From positions 310,001 through 374,000 of the forward strand of contig CAVVEG010000017.1 of the NCBI GenBank assembly GCA_963747255.1: 64,000 nucleotides of DNA. The letters are read 5' to 3'. Source of the DNA: CAIYRG01 sp963747255. Lineage in GTDB: Bacteria > Pseudomonadota > Alphaproteobacteria > Micropepsales > Micropepsaceae. The position numbers were made by a program, and so were the translations under genes. The notes beneath the pieces are model-generated. The model did no database searches, had not been told where the DNA came from, and was given only the letters and a program-made list of their open reading frames with translations. Shown here one piece after another: positions 36,301 through 44,613 of this stretch; the first letter of the stretch is position 1; every line of letters begins with the position of its first letter.

Positions 36301-36634
36301 ATTCGCCCTTGCCCGCCCGTAATTTTCCGATGGTGATCAGACGCGAAAGATTTCCATACGCCACGCGGTCAACGGGATAGGCGAGGATGTCCGGGGTATT
36401 ATCGGCAAAGACGAGGCGTGCGCCCACCAGCAGCCGCGGCAATTGCCTTTCATTCTCGCGCTGTATCTGCCTCAGCGCATCATGGGCGCGCACAACCCCG
36501 GCCAGCGAATTGCGGTCGGCAATGCCGATCGCTGTCAATTGGAACTGTGCGGCCGTTTCGATCAGTTCATGCGGGTGCGAGGCTCCACGCAGAAACGAAA
36601 AATTCGTGGTGACTGCCAGCTCTGCGTAATTCAA
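33356..36634 (-). CDS. dnaE2: Error-prone DNA polymerase DnaE2 (ImuC)
   Basis: The translesion C-family polymerase of the ImuA-ImuB-DnaE2 mutasome. The TTG at 36634 overlaps the imuB stop as TTGA and gives 1092 residues starting MNYAELAVTTNFSFLRGASH, the PHP domain opening. The polymerase active-site acids lie in PPDIDVDFEHERREEV, and the OB domain is near the C-terminus (VIWPKLYERFRKEIV). The frame is open further upstream inside imuB, but the conserved start is at the overlap. It converges on the nitronate monooxygenase gene. Confidence 0.95.
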   Translation of the reverse strand: MNYAELAVTTNFSFLRGASHPHELIETAAQFQLTAIGIADRNSLAGVVRAHDALRQIQRENERQLPRLLVGARLVFADNTPDILAYPVDRVAYGNLSRLITIGKLRAGKGECSLSFGDLLAWQSGLLLIVMPPVLFSRGNMQHRRNVIRRLAAQAPGRVWLAASMLYGRSDRRKLRELHGLAHEANVPLIAVNDVLYHVPERRALQDVVTCIREHVTLDGAGKRLEANAERHLKPPQEMMRLFRAAPEAVAETLRFAARINFSLDQLSYHYPDEPVPPGKTPDEHLADLTWKGAAVRYPDGVPHKIRTVLEKELGLIAKLNIAAYFLTVHDIVRIANEKQILCQGRGSAANSAVCYALGITSVNPAEIDLLFERFVSAERKEPPDIDVDFEHERREEVIQDIYRRYGHERAALTATVITYRARSAIREVGKVFGLTEDVTAALVGNVWGGGHEELAGGDFGPGGENATGAGPGSANAPVARVLRYARELLGFPRHLSQHVGGFVLTRDRLDSIVPIGPAAMEDRYFIEWDKDDIDDLGIMKVDVLALGMLTCIRKAFELIALHENRALTLATVPREDPSVYDMLCRADAIGVFQVESRAQMNMLPRLRPREFYDLVIEVAIVRPGPIQGDMVHPYLRRRSGAEPVEFPSPAPEHGPADELYQVLHKTKGVPLFQEQAMRLAIVAAKFTPDEANGLRRAMATFRNTGSIDRFREKMISGMTARGYSQDFAERCFQQIEGFGSYGFPESHAASFAHLVYISAWIKCHHAAAFGCALLNSQPMGFYAPAEIVRDAREHDVEVRAPDVNFSGWDNRLERGANGLAIRLGFRQIDGFHQDWARDITGARTSGYSDFREFVRRAGLRKPGLMALAEADAFRSLGLDRREALWAVRRMTGEENLPLFAAQDMSDQPDETAAPLPQMPLAEQVVADYQTLRLSLKGYPTQFLRERFAQERIMTCHEVGEARDGARAKCAGVILVRQMPGTAGVVFVTLSDETGICNVVIWPKLYERFRKEIVGARLMLVEGKIQRSPEGVIHLVAETIFDRTDDLDLLSDAPMPDIPGHFDDIAYPRSDPRGLHRHPREMKILPKSRDFH

Positions 36635-38208
36635 GCAAAGCTCCCATGCATGTACCACTGCGCGTTTGCATTCTCCCGTCCATAAATGCCTGCGCGATAA
36701 ATCCAGAAGCGCCGCCCCTGGCTGTCCTGGACCCGGAAATAGTCCCGTGACGGCGCGTCGCCACAGCCGCGCCACCACTCGGGCGAAATGCGTTCCGGAC
36801 CGTCCGCCATCACCACATGATGCAAGGCGCGACGCCAGCGGAAGCGCAAAGGCGGTCCATCAGGGATTTCCGCAATCGCTTCGATCGGTTCGGGACGGGC
36901 AAACAGGCGCAGCGGACGGTGCGGACCGTCCTCTTCTTTCGTTTTTTCCGGCCATGCGGTTCTCATATCCGAACAGCCCGATCGCGCCGGAATCGTAATC
37001 GTTTCCGCTTCGGGAATATGCGTGTCCTGAGGCCGATAGATGAGCACCCGCTGGGGACCCAGACGTGCGGCAAGCTGGTCTGCGAGGCGCCGGACTTCCC
37101 TGGCATGATCCCTGGCGCCAAGTCCGTCAGTTTCGCCGTTCACCGGTTGCAAAAACGTTGCGGAGAGCCGGATCAGGTCGAAACCAAATCCCGGATCAAG
37201 TGGATCGGCAAGAACACCGAGCTTTTCGCGGAACAGACGTTCGACGACATCCGGATCGCGTATCGCCTCGCCAGTCTCCACCGCAATGCGCCGCATCTGT
37301 CCGTCGGCCCGGAAGAAACACGCTTCAAAGCGCCGCGCGCCTTCTCCGGTGCTTTCCAGACGTGAGTTTAAATTGCCGGCAAGCAGATGGATTGTCTCTG
37401 CGATAGAGGTTTCGCTTGTCACCGGATCGGCAAAACCCCGTTCCGCGATGGCATCCGGGACAAAGGCGCGGGGTGCGATCGGACGTTCCGTTCGTCCCAA
37501 CAGGCAATCCAGCGTGAACACGAATTCGCTGCCGAAGCGCGACCGCAATTCGCCACGCCTGCGCCCTGCGACCTGCCCAATGCTCTTCAAACCTGCGCGT
37601 CTCAATGCACGGATGATTGCTTCATCGGCGCCAAGAGCTTCGACCGGCAAATGTGAAATGGCTTCGGCTTCGTTCCCCGGAAATACGATCGTGCCAGTCC
37701 CGCTCTGGGAGGCACCAAAACACGCCAAAGCGCGCGCTGCATCCGCCGTTCCAGCCAGTGCGGCCCGGATGCAGAAACCCTGCCGCGTAATGGTTGCGTG
37801 GATTTTGTCCAGAATTCCCGGCTCGCCACCGAAGAGATGCGCAACCCCTGTGACATCCAGAAGCACACCATTGGGTGCATCAGTCGCCACCAGCGGCGTG
37901 TAGCGTTCGCAGGCATCTGCGATGGCTTCCAGCAATTTCAAATCCGCATTGTGATCGGCATTGACGGTCAGGAGGTTGGGAATGCGCGTCCTCGCGTCCG
38001 CCAGCGCCATTCCAGGCTTCAACCCCAGCCGCGCTGCGCCGGCATCGACCGCTGTCAGCCGCAAAGCATTGGCGATCTTGTCCACAACCACCAGTGGTTC
38101 ACTAAATGGCTTTCCGGAAGCGTTCTGTTTGCGGTGCACCCGGTCGGTGGTTAGCCGCGGCAGAACCAGCGAGATGATCCGCCGCGGCCGTTTCGTGGAA
38201 GTTTCCAT
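36631..38208 (-). CDS. imuB: ImuB, inactive Y-family polymerase adaptor
   Basis: A 525-residue Y-family-like protein that recruits DnaE2 to the beta clamp. From the ATG at 38208 it opens with the family motif RRIISLVLPRLTTDRVHR. The little-finger region and a C-terminal tail ending NAQWYMHGSFA follow. As in known ImuB, the catalytic acids of active Y polymerases are not evident. It overlaps imuA by 107 bases and dnaE2 by 4, so the three are translationally linked. Confidence 0.92.
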   Translation of the reverse strand: METSTKRPRRIISLVLPRLTTDRVHRKQNASGKPFSEPLVVVDKIANALRLTAVDAGAARLGLKPGMALADARTRIPNLLTVNADHNADLKLLEAIADACERYTPLVATDAPNGVLLDVTGVAHLFGGEPGILDKIHATITRQGFCIRAALAGTADAARALACFGASQSGTGTIVFPGNEAEAISHLPVEALGADEAIIRALRRAGLKSIGQVAGRRRGELRSRFGSEFVFTLDCLLGRTERPIAPRAFVPDAIAERGFADPVTSETSIAETIHLLAGNLNSRLESTGEGARRFEACFFRADGQMRRIAVETGEAIRDPDVVERLFREKLGVLADPLDPGFGFDLIRLSATFLQPVNGETDGLGARDHAREVRRLADQLAARLGPQRVLIYRPQDTHIPEAETITIPARSGCSDMRTAWPEKTKEEDGPHRPLRLFARPEPIEAIAEIPDGPPLRFRWRRALHHVVMADGPERISPEWWRGCGDAPSRDYFRVQDSQGRRFWIYRAGIYGRENANAQWYMHGSFA

Positions 38209-38875
38209 CGCAATCCCATTCCATGATCCAGCGTCCCACAGCGCCATGCCGGTTACGCAGGAGTTCGGCGTCAAAGTGGGGGATTCCCCAATCTGTACCG
38301 GCAGAAATCGCAGGGGTCCGCAGCAACCAGCGTGTTTCGGCGGTGCTTGGGGCGGGCAAGGCGCCATGGCGCAATGAAACTATTGTTACGCCATGCTTCG
38401 CCGCCGCCAGCGTCAAGCGGCGGCTCGCCACGAGATCGAACAGTTTCGTTTCGCCCCAGGATTCGATGACAACGGCGCCGAGCCCATCGCAACAGAGGCC
38501 ATCCGCGCCGGCGCGCAGCACCGCTGCCGCATTCGGGACTTTCGCGAGCATGAAATGCGCGGGATCGATGCCGAAAGCGACTAATCCCGTGCCGGGGATT
38601 TCACCACATTCCTGTGCTGAAAAATCCTGCTGCACCCAAAGCAGCCACCGCTTTTTTTCGATCACACGCGCCGCCAGGCCCAACACAAAACCTGTCGCCG
38701 CCGCCGAATCTGCCCCGGCGGCCGGGAAAACTTCATGCAAAACCCCACACTTCAGTCCGCCGCCGAGGCAGGCATCCATCGCGTCATGACCCAAAGCCCG
38801 CATTTCGGGCTTCGGCCGGGAGTTGTTCTGTGCCAATCGGCGTAGCACCGCCGTCTGTTCTTGCCAGTTTTCCAT
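38102..38875 (-). CDS. imuA: ImuA, SOS mutasome RecA-like protein
   Basis: A 257-residue ImuA/SulA-like protein, a degenerate RecA-fold partner of the mutasome. Visible features: LGHDAMDACLGGGLKCGVLHEVFP, WLLWVQQDFSAQECGEI, and ETRWLLRTPAI followed by DAELLRNRHGAVGRWIMEWD. The Walker A loop is not canonical, as in the family. The last 35 residues overlap imuB. A LexA site lies 18-32 bases before the start, so the cassette is DNA-damage inducible. Confidence 0.9.
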   Translation of the reverse strand: MENWQEQTAVLRRLAQNNSRPKPEMRALGHDAMDACLGGGLKCGVLHEVFPAAGADSAAATGFVLGLAARVIEKKRWLLWVQQDFSAQECGEIPGTGLVAFGIDPAHFMLAKVPNAAAVLRAGADGLCCDGLGAVVIESWGETKLFDLVASRRLTLAAAKHGVTIVSLRHGALPAPSTAETRWLLRTPAISAGTDWGIPHFDAELLRNRHGAVGRWIMEWDCDGNFHETAAADHLAGSAAANHRPGAPQTERFRKAI

Positions 38876-38892
38876 GACTCTAGAACATAAAT

Positions 38893-38907
38893 GTTCACGT
38901 TATGTTC
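38893..38907 (-). promoter_or_regulatory. LexA box (alphaproteobacterial type) ahead of imuA
   Basis: GTTC at 38893-38896 and GTTC at 38904-38907 are separated by exactly 7 bases, the direct-repeat LexA operator GTTC-N7-GTTC of Alphaproteobacteria (GAAC-N7-GAAC in the imuA direction). A further GAAC at 38883-38886 lies just beside it. It is 18 bases from the imuA ATG, where it would block transcription. Confidence 0.85.
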
Positions 38908-38978
38908 TAGTTTCAACGCAAGGTGGGGTACAAGTCAAGCATCACGAATTGGGGACAAAAGCGGTGCGTTTGAGGCTT

Positions 38979-39386
38979 TCAAATCTCCTTTTCGCACACC
39001 ACCATCCATGAGACGCCGAAGCTGTCCCTGAGCATTCCGAAACGCTCGGCAAAAAATGTTTTACCCATCGGCATGCTCACCTCGCCATTCCCGGCCAGCG
39101 CGTTGAAAACAAGATCGGCTTCCGCCACCTTGTCCACTCCCAGAGATAGTCCAAATCCCTGCGGTTGAACCTGTCCCGGCGGAACATCCGATCCCATGAG
39201 CACCGTATCCCCGATCTGAATCCGGGCATGAAGAATTTTATTGCGCATTTCCGATGGCGAGTGGTTCGCGGCCGGGGTGCCCTCATACCGGGTCATCATG
39301 AGGATCTTCCCGCCGAGGACCTGTTCGTAAAATTTGAAGGCCTCTTCACAATTTCCGTCGAAGTTAAGATAGGTAGTGATGTGCAT
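38979..39386 (-). CDS. VOC family protein, PhnB/glyoxalase-like
   Basis: A 135-residue protein of the vicinal oxygen chelate superfamily, PhnB-like branch: MHITTYLNFDGNCEEAFKFY at the start, FGLSLGVDKVAEADLVFNAL in the middle and FFAERFGMLRDSFGVSWMVV at the end. The ATG at 39386 is where family similarity begins; an earlier start at 39425 adds 13 unrelated residues. No substrate can be assigned. Divergent from the DUF2237 gene. Confidence 0.87.
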   Translation of the reverse strand: MHITTYLNFDGNCEEAFKFYEQVLGGKILMMTRYEGTPAANHSPSEMRNKILHARIQIGDTVLMGSDVPPGQVQPQGFGLSLGVDKVAEADLVFNALAGNGEVSMPMGKTFFAERFGMLRDSFGVSWMVVCEKEI

Positions 39387-39471
39387 CGCTTCCGCTCCTC
39401 GCATGATGGCGCCGGTGGCACGCATGGAGAAGAACCTTTACGTATAGAAACGTTTCGCGCAAAGGAACCTG

Positions 39472-39876
39472 ATGACTCTGCCAGGCAATGGAGGGGAGTT
39501 TCGACGCGCAGCCTCGCGCAATGTTTTCGGAGCACCCCTGGAAATCTGTTCGGTCAAGCCAATGACGGGATTTTTCCGCAACGGCTGCTGCGACACGGGT
39601 CCGGAGGACATGGGCAGTCACACCGTATGCATCGTCGTCACAGCGGAGTTCCTGCAGTTTTCCAGGTCACACGGCAATGACCTTTCCACACCTGCTCCAG
39701 CATTTGGTTTCGCCGGGCTGAAGCCGGGGGACCGCTGGTGCCTCTGCGCTCCGCGCTGGCAGGAAGCCTTCGAAGCGGACTGCGCACCCAGAGTGGCATT
39801 GCGCGCAACCCATGAGGGCGCGCTTCAGTTTTGCAAACTCGCCGATCTCAAGCGTTACGCTATCGATCTCGCATAA
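39472..39876 (+). CDS. DUF2237 family protein
   Basis: A 134-residue DUF2237 protein. The family pattern is clear: NVFGAPLEICSVKPMTGFFR, NGCCDTGPEDMGSHTVCIVV, FSRSHGNDLSTPAPAFGFAG and LKPGDRWCLCAPRWQEA. Seven or so cysteines and conserved histidine and aspartate suggest metal binding, but no function is established. AAAGGA precedes the ATG. It is followed by a strong terminator. Confidence 0.88.
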   Translation: MTLPGNGGEFRRAASRNVFGAPLEICSVKPMTGFFRNGCCDTGPEDMGSHTVCIVVTAEFLQFSRSHGNDLSTPAPAFGFAGLKPGDRWCLCAPRWQEAFEADCAPRVALRATHEGALQFCKLADLKRYAIDLA

Positions 39877-39885
39877 CCAAAAAAC

Positions 39886-39915
39886 AAATGGCGCACGCAA
39901 GCGTGCGCCATTTGC
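39886..39915. terminator. Strong bidirectional terminator
   Basis: A perfect 14-base-pair inverted repeat, CAAATGGCGCACGC (39886-39899) and its complement (39902-39915), separated by AA; in practice a 12-base-pair stem with a GCAAGC loop. It lies between the converging DUF2237 and YbhB genes, with an A-run on its left that gives a U-tract to the minus-strand transcript. Confidence 0.8.
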
Positions 39916-39935
39916 GAAACGGGTATTCCGACGGC

Positions 39936-40547
39936 TTATTTGCCGGTGTAATTGGCGACGATCTCACCCGACGTCAGAACGTGATTTCTCATCGCGTTCA
40001 CGACGGCCTGGCGATCCGCATTCGCCGGATCCAGATTCAGCCTTGAATTCAACGCGAAGACTTCAAAATGATACGGATGCGTCTGACCTGCAGGTGGCTT
40101 GGGTCCGATATAGCCGGCCGATCCACGCACGTTCTTGCCCTGATCGGCACCATTCTCGAGATGTGCGTCGGTGGGGATGTTCTGCGGCAATGTCGTGGTG
40201 GTAGACGGAATATTGTAGATCACCCAGTGAACAATGGGGTCATGGCGATTGACGCCCGCATCTTCCGTAAGAACGACATAGGACTGCGTGCCCAATGGGC
40301 CCTTGGTCCAGGCGACGCTCGGCGACATGTTGTCGCCATTCTGCGTGTACTTGTCATCGAGCTGGCCACCGGAGGTGAAAGCGCTGGAAGTGACAAGCAG
40401 ACGCGCCGAAGCGCCGGAAGGAACTGCGATCTTGTTCGCGAGCAACGGAGGCCCGTCACCGCCCGCCGCATTTTGGGCAAAAGCAGCAGCGGCAATAAAC
40501 GCGACCGCCGCCGCACTGACTGCACTCATGGCGAAGAATTTCTTCAT
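39936..40547 (-). CDS. Exported YbhB/YbcL (PEBP) family protein
   Basis: A 203-residue protein of the phosphatidylethanolamine-binding family. A signal peptide covers residues 1-24 (ending AFAQ). The PEBP ligand-site motifs are SPSVAWTKGPLGTQSYVVLTED, DPIVHWVIYNIP and the C-terminal HPYHFEVFALNSRLNL. Bacterial members are periplasmic or cytosolic and mostly uncharacterised. The 207 bases upstream hold nothing I can identify. Confidence 0.88.
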   Translation of the reverse strand: MKKFFAMSAVSAAAVAFIAAAAFAQNAAGGDGPPLLANKIAVPSGASARLLVTSSAFTSGGQLDDKYTQNGDNMSPSVAWTKGPLGTQSYVVLTEDAGVNRHDPIVHWVIYNIPSTTTTLPQNIPTDAHLENGADQGKNVRGSAGYIGPKPPAGQTHPYHFEVFALNSRLNLDPANADRQAVVNAMRNHVLTSGEIVANYTGK

Positions 40548-40754
40548 GTGATTTGATTCCGTGCATAAGGTTGCGCGGCGCGGCTTATAGCACGGTGGGT
40601 CCGCGCATCTGCCAGAGTCAAATGACCTATTGGTTCACACTATCGTGTGGCTTTACGTCGCGCTTGCAGCGTATCGCGGGAAGAATTCGTCAAAGTTATG
40701 TCAGGAGAGTTTCTGCTTACATTTGCGCGACGAATTGCCTTTTTCCAGCCGCAA

Positions 40755-41486
40755 TCACTTTCGCATTTCCGCCGATGAATTAATCACCGCATGCAGGCTG
40801 CGCGCGTAATCAACGGCGCCACGAATGTCCATGCCCGGGGCAACGCGCGCATACTCCTTTATTGCCAGAACGGCCGGTTGCGGTGCTTTGAGGATTTGCG
40901 CGCAAATCTTCTGGACCACTTCTTCGAGTCCGGCGCGCCCGCGCGCAACCTCGCTGACAATGCCGATGAGTTCGGCACGCTCCGCCGTCATCACCGCTGT
41001 CGAGTAGGCGATGTACATCAGTTGCTTCGCGGTTACTTTGCCGAGAAGCGCGGACATTGCGATTGTCGGCATGATGTTTTCCCCGAACTCGGGCATTTGC
41101 AGTGAGGCATTGTCTGCGGCGACCGTGATGTCGGCGCAGGCTGCTATCGCACAGCCAAAACCGAGCGCGCGCCCCTGTACAGCGGCGATGACCGGCAGAG
41201 GTGATTCACGGAACGCGGCATAACAATTGAATACGACGTCGCGCCCACGGCGGACAGCGAGTGCCTCGAGCTGGGGTGCTGCAGCGCCGCGCGGTGCGAT
41301 TCGACCGGCGCAGAAATCGTCGCCCGCCGCTTTCAGCAGAACCAGCCGGGCGCGTGCCGCAGCCCCCTGAATAAGAGCCGCCAATTGTGCTATTCCGGAA
41401 TCCGTCAATGCGTTGCCCTGTTCCGGACGATTGAGCGTGATCGTGAGAAGATCACCGTCGCAATGATCGAGAATATCCTCGCTCAA
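40755..41486 (-). CDS. Enoyl-CoA hydratase/isomerase family protein
   Basis: A 243-residue crotonase-fold protein. The CoA/oxyanion elements are ITLNRPEQGNALT, the DDFCAGRIAPRG loop and AVQGRALGFGCAIAACADITV. The usual PE near the second catalytic site is present (QMPEFGENIMPTIAM), but the second hydratase glutamate is not obvious. The start is TTG at 41486. It stands alone, divergent from ctaA, so no pathway is indicated. Confidence 0.82.
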   Translation of the reverse strand: MSEDILDHCDGDLLTITLNRPEQGNALTDSGIAQLAALIQGAAARARLVLLKAAGDDFCAGRIAPRGAAAPQLEALAVRRGRDVVFNCYAAFRESPLPVIAAVQGRALGFGCAIAACADITVAADNASLQMPEFGENIMPTIAMSALLGKVTAKQLMYIAYSTAVMTAERAELIGIVSEVARGRAGLEEVVQKICAQILKAPQPAVLAIKEYARVAPGMDIRGAVDYARSLHAVINSSAEMRK

Positions 41487-41639
41487 AAGAATGCCCCTGT
41501 TTGTGATTGCTGCGTGAAGTTCGGCGGTCGCGGACTATGGTGCAATTTCATGACCGCGTCCACGATCTGCCGCCACGCCATTGCTGTTGTTCCTCCCATC
41601 GTCCTTTCGCTCGAACGATGCAGTCGTCATTTGTAGGCG

Positions 41640-41656
41640 CCCATGTGAAGCATGGG
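41640..41656. other. Hairpin upstream of ctaA
   Basis: CCCATG-tgaag-CATGGG, a perfect 6-base-pair stem, 50 bases before the ctaA start in a 220-base divergent gap. It may be part of the ctaA leader. No known riboswitch pattern was recognised. Confidence 0.3.
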
Positions 41657-41706
41657 TCCCGCATCTTCCATGGACGAAGCCTTTCAGCTTGGCTACGGAT
41701 ATCCCC

Positions 41707-42768
41707 ATGACCGTCACCACCACGTCCTGTGAAGGGACCGTTTTCGCGCGGAATGACCGCGGTGTCGGATTGTGGCTTTTTGCAATTGCGGCCCTGATTG
41801 CGCTGATGGTCGTGATTGGCGGGCTGACAAGGTTGACCGGATCGGGTCTGTCAATCACGGAATGGCAGCCGGTTACCGGTGTAATTCCGCCCCTGGACCA
41901 GGCGGATTGGCAGACTGAATTCGCCAAATACCGGGGCACGCCACAATACGAACTGCTGAACCGCGGAATGGGCCTCACGGCGTTCAAGTCGATCTACATG
42001 TGGGAATGGACGCATCGGCTCCTCGGAAGAATTCTTGGCGTCGTTTTCCTTGTGCCCTTCCTGGCATTTCTGCGGCGGCGGAGAATTGACGGACGAATCG
42101 CGTCCCGGCTCGCAGTGATTTTTTTGTTGGGATCGGCACAAGGTCTGCTTGGCTGGTGGATGGTGCAATCGGGCTTGGCCGATGGGCGCGTAGCCGTCAG
42201 CCAATACCGGCTCGCAGCGCATCTGGGCCTCGCCACAATTCTGTTCGGCTATGTTTTCTGGACGGCGCTGGAAATCGCAGGAGCTGCCCGGGTAAAGGCC
42301 GCCGCAGTTCCACCGGCCTTGAGATATTCAGTGTTCGGATTGACAGGAGTGGTCTTTGTTCAGATGTTGCTTGGAGCACTCATGGCAGGTCTTGGCGCAG
42401 GGCGCGCCTTCAACACCTGGCCAACTTACGCAGGACGCTGGTTTCCCGTTGGACTTTTCGACCTGTCGCCGTGGTGGGCAAACAATTTCGAAAATCCGGC
42501 CATGGTGCATTTCCAGCACCGTACTGTTGCATATGTTATCGCCGCGGCTTGTGCCTACCTCTTCTGGCGTCTTTATGATGCGGACCGGCCGGCAAGAATC
42601 GCTGCAATCCACGCTGCAGCGCTTGTCCTGCTTCAAATCACGCTGGGCGTTATCGCCGTTGTTTCCTCCGTGGCAGTGCCAATTGCTGCACTTCACCAGA
42701 TCTGTGCGCTCGCGCTGTTCGCGAACGCAATCTGGTGGTCCTACACTCTCAATCCGGAAACGCGGTAG
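41707..42768 (+). CDS. ctaA: Haem A synthase (CtaA/COX15)
   Basis: A 353-residue membrane protein that oxidises haem O to haem A for aa3-type cytochrome oxidase. Eight membrane segments are expected. Histidine-bearing helices are seen: MWEWTHRLLGRILGV, YRLAAHLGLATILF, PAMVHFQHRTVAYVIAA and VAVPIAALHQICALALF. The conserved GGLTRLTGSGLSITEWQPVTG is in the first loop. The ATG at 41707 gives a normal type-II length; the open frame upstream has no similarity. Presence implies an aerobic respiratory chain. Confidence 0.95.
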   Translation: MTVTTTSCEGTVFARNDRGVGLWLFAIAALIALMVVIGGLTRLTGSGLSITEWQPVTGVIPPLDQADWQTEFAKYRGTPQYELLNRGMGLTAFKSIYMWEWTHRLLGRILGVVFLVPFLAFLRRRRIDGRIASRLAVIFLLGSAQGLLGWWMVQSGLADGRVAVSQYRLAAHLGLATILFGYVFWTALEIAGAARVKAAAVPPALRYSVFGLTGVVFVQMLLGALMAGLGAGRAFNTWPTYAGRWFPVGLFDLSPWWANNFENPAMVHFQHRTVAYVIAAACAYLFWRLYDADRPARIAAIHAAALVLLQITLGVIAVVSSVAVPIAALHQICALALFANAIWWSYTLNPETR

Positions 42769-42809
42769 CCCGGCGCCAACCGGCAAACCGGGCCACTCGC
42801 AAAGGGTGT

Positions 42810-43253
42810 TTATTCGGCCGGAACCGCGCGGCGGTTCCCGATCAGGGGAAAGGCGGGCGAGGGCACGAGTGCGAAGGCGCCGTCTCCGAGACCTGCCTGG
42901 GCGAGCAGCGCAACGGCCCATAAAATGGGCAACTCCGCTCCGGCAATGGTAAACCAGAAGCCCTTCCGCGCCAGCCAGAACTGCGCCGCGCCCAAAATGA
43001 GCGGTAAGGTGTACAGCGCGACCCAGCGTGTGAAAATTCCGGGAATCAGGCAGATGGCGCCGAGAAACTCGCCGGACAGGACATAAACGATCACCCAGCT
43101 CGGGTAACCCGCCTGAATGAGTCCATTCCACCATCCGTCAAAGCCGTCGGGGCGAACATAAAATTTCCAGTAGATATGCAGGATCGCGTATACGCCGAGG
43201 CAAACGCGCATAAACAGTGCCGCATATGGCGCAGTCCGGTTGTCGATCGCCAT
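42810..43253 (-). CDS. DoxX family membrane protein
   Basis: A 147-residue protein with four hydrophobic segments of the DoxX/DoxD type: AALFMRVCLGVYAILHIYWK, WVIVYVLSGEFLGAICLIPG, LPLILGAAQFWLARKG and LPILWAVALLAQAGLG. The ATG at 43253 directly follows GAGGAAGGA. Role unknown; relatives are small membrane proteins associated with redox or stress. It is the last gene on the minus strand before ctaA's convergent end. Confidence 0.8.
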   Translation of the reverse strand: MAIDNRTAPYAALFMRVCLGVYAILHIYWKFYVRPDGFDGWWNGLIQAGYPSWVIVYVLSGEFLGAICLIPGIFTRWVALYTLPLILGAAQFWLARKGFWFTIAGAELPILWAVALLAQAGLGDGAFALVPSPAFPLIGNRRAVPAE

Positions 43254-43332
43254 TCCTTCCTCCCAAAACTTGTCCGGCCCGGGAAATTGCAGCCGAAGCG
43301 CAACTCCGTCAACCGTTGGCCTTGTGTGCGTG

Positions 43333-44604
43333 CTACTCCATTGCCTGATCGAGATCGGCAATCAGGTCCTTTACATCCTCGATTCCGACGGACAGACGAA
43401 CCACTTCAGGACCGGCGCCTGCCTTGATTCTGTCCTCATCGGAAAGCTGCCGGTGCGTGGTAGAAGCCGGATGAATCACGAGGCTCCGCGTATCGCCAAT
43501 ATTCGCAAGATGGCTGAATATGCGCACCCGGTTGACGAGCTTCATTCCAGAATCAAATCCGCCGCGCAGTCCAAACGTGAACACGGAGCCGGCGCCTTTT
43601 GGGCAGTATTTGCGGTGGGCCCCGTGAAGCGGATGCGAAGCCAGACCTGCGTAGTTCACCCATTCGACGCGGTTGTCGCGGGACAGCCATTCGGCGACTG
43701 CCAGCGCATTTTCACAATGACGTTTCATGCGCAATGGCAGGGTTTCGATGCCGGTCAGCACAAGAAATGCGTTCTGGGGCGCAAGACAGGAGCCAAGGTC
43801 GCGCAACGACAGCGCGCGCGCGGCGACGCAGAATGCAAAATCGCCGAAGGTCTCGTAAAACCGGATGCCATGATATGACGGATTATCTTCGCACAAGGTC
43901 CGGTAACGGCCGCTTTTCGCCCAATCGAAAGTGCCTGCCTCAACGATTGCGCCAGCCAGTGAATTGCCGTGTCCACCGAGGAACTTTGTTGCCGAATGGA
44001 CGACGATATGCGCACCCCATTCGAGCGGCCGCATGAGATAGGGCGTGGCAAGGGTGTTATCGACAATGAATGGCACGCCCGCCTGTTCGGAAACGCGCGC
44101 GATGCCTTCGAGATCGCTGATCACGCCGCCCGGATTGGCGATGCTCTCGCAGAACATGGCGCGGGTTTTCTCCGTGACCGCTCGGGCGAAACTGTCGGCG
44201 TTGGTCGCATCGGCCCAGCGGACATGCCAGTCATATTTTGCAAAGGCGTGGCCAAATTGATTCACCGACCCGCCATAAAGCTGACGGGCGGAGATGAATT
44301 CGCCCCCCGGCTCCATGATGGTGTGGAAAACGAGATGTTGCGCCGCATGACCGGACGAAGCCGCGAGTCCCGCAGTGCCGCCTTCAAGAGCTGCAATGCG
44401 TTCTTCGAGCACCGCAACGGTCGGATTCATGATGCGTGAATAGATGTTGCCGAATACCTGCAAATTGAACAGCGCGGCCGCCTGATCGGCATTTTCGAAT
44501 ACATAGGCGGAGGTCTGATAAATCGGTGTAATGCGAGCGCCCGTCGCGGGGTCGGGTTGAGCGCCCGCATGTACAGCGAGCGTATCGAAACCATAATCGG
44601 CCAT
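43333..44604 (-). CDS. metY: O-acetylhomoserine sulfhydrylase
   Basis: A 423-residue PLP enzyme of the Cys/Met metabolism family that makes homocysteine from O-acetylhomoserine and sulphide. The start FDTLAVHAGAQPDPATGARI, the YSRIMNPT segment, and the PLP lysine Lys207 in SATKFLGGHG are diagnostic. The long insertion after DWAKSGRYR distinguishes MetY from MetB/MetZ. It is the third gene of an operon with an enoyl-CoA hydratase-like and a CoA-binding protein (9-base gap), so it lacks its own leader or riboswitch. Confidence 0.93.
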   Translation of the reverse strand: MADYGFDTLAVHAGAQPDPATGARITPIYQTSAYVFENADQAAALFNLQVFGNIYSRIMNPTVAVLEERIAALEGGTAGLAASSGHAAQHLVFHTIMEPGGEFISARQLYGGSVNQFGHAFAKYDWHVRWADATNADSFARAVTEKTRAMFCESIANPGGVISDLEGIARVSEQAGVPFIVDNTLATPYLMRPLEWGAHIVVHSATKFLGGHGNSLAGAIVEAGTFDWAKSGRYRTLCEDNPSYHGIRFYETFGDFAFCVAARALSLRDLGSCLAPQNAFLVLTGIETLPLRMKRHCENALAVAEWLSRDNRVEWVNYAGLASHPLHGAHRKYCPKGAGSVFTFGLRGGFDSGMKLVNRVRIFSHLANIGDTRSLVIHPASTTHRQLSDEDRIKAGAGPEVVRLSVGIEDVKDLIADLDQAME

Positions 44605-44613
44605 GCTCGCCTC

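Noticed and set aside
34946..36322. 458-codon open frame antisense to dnaE2
   Set aside because: Mirror of a GC-rich conserved gene, no recognisable protein features.
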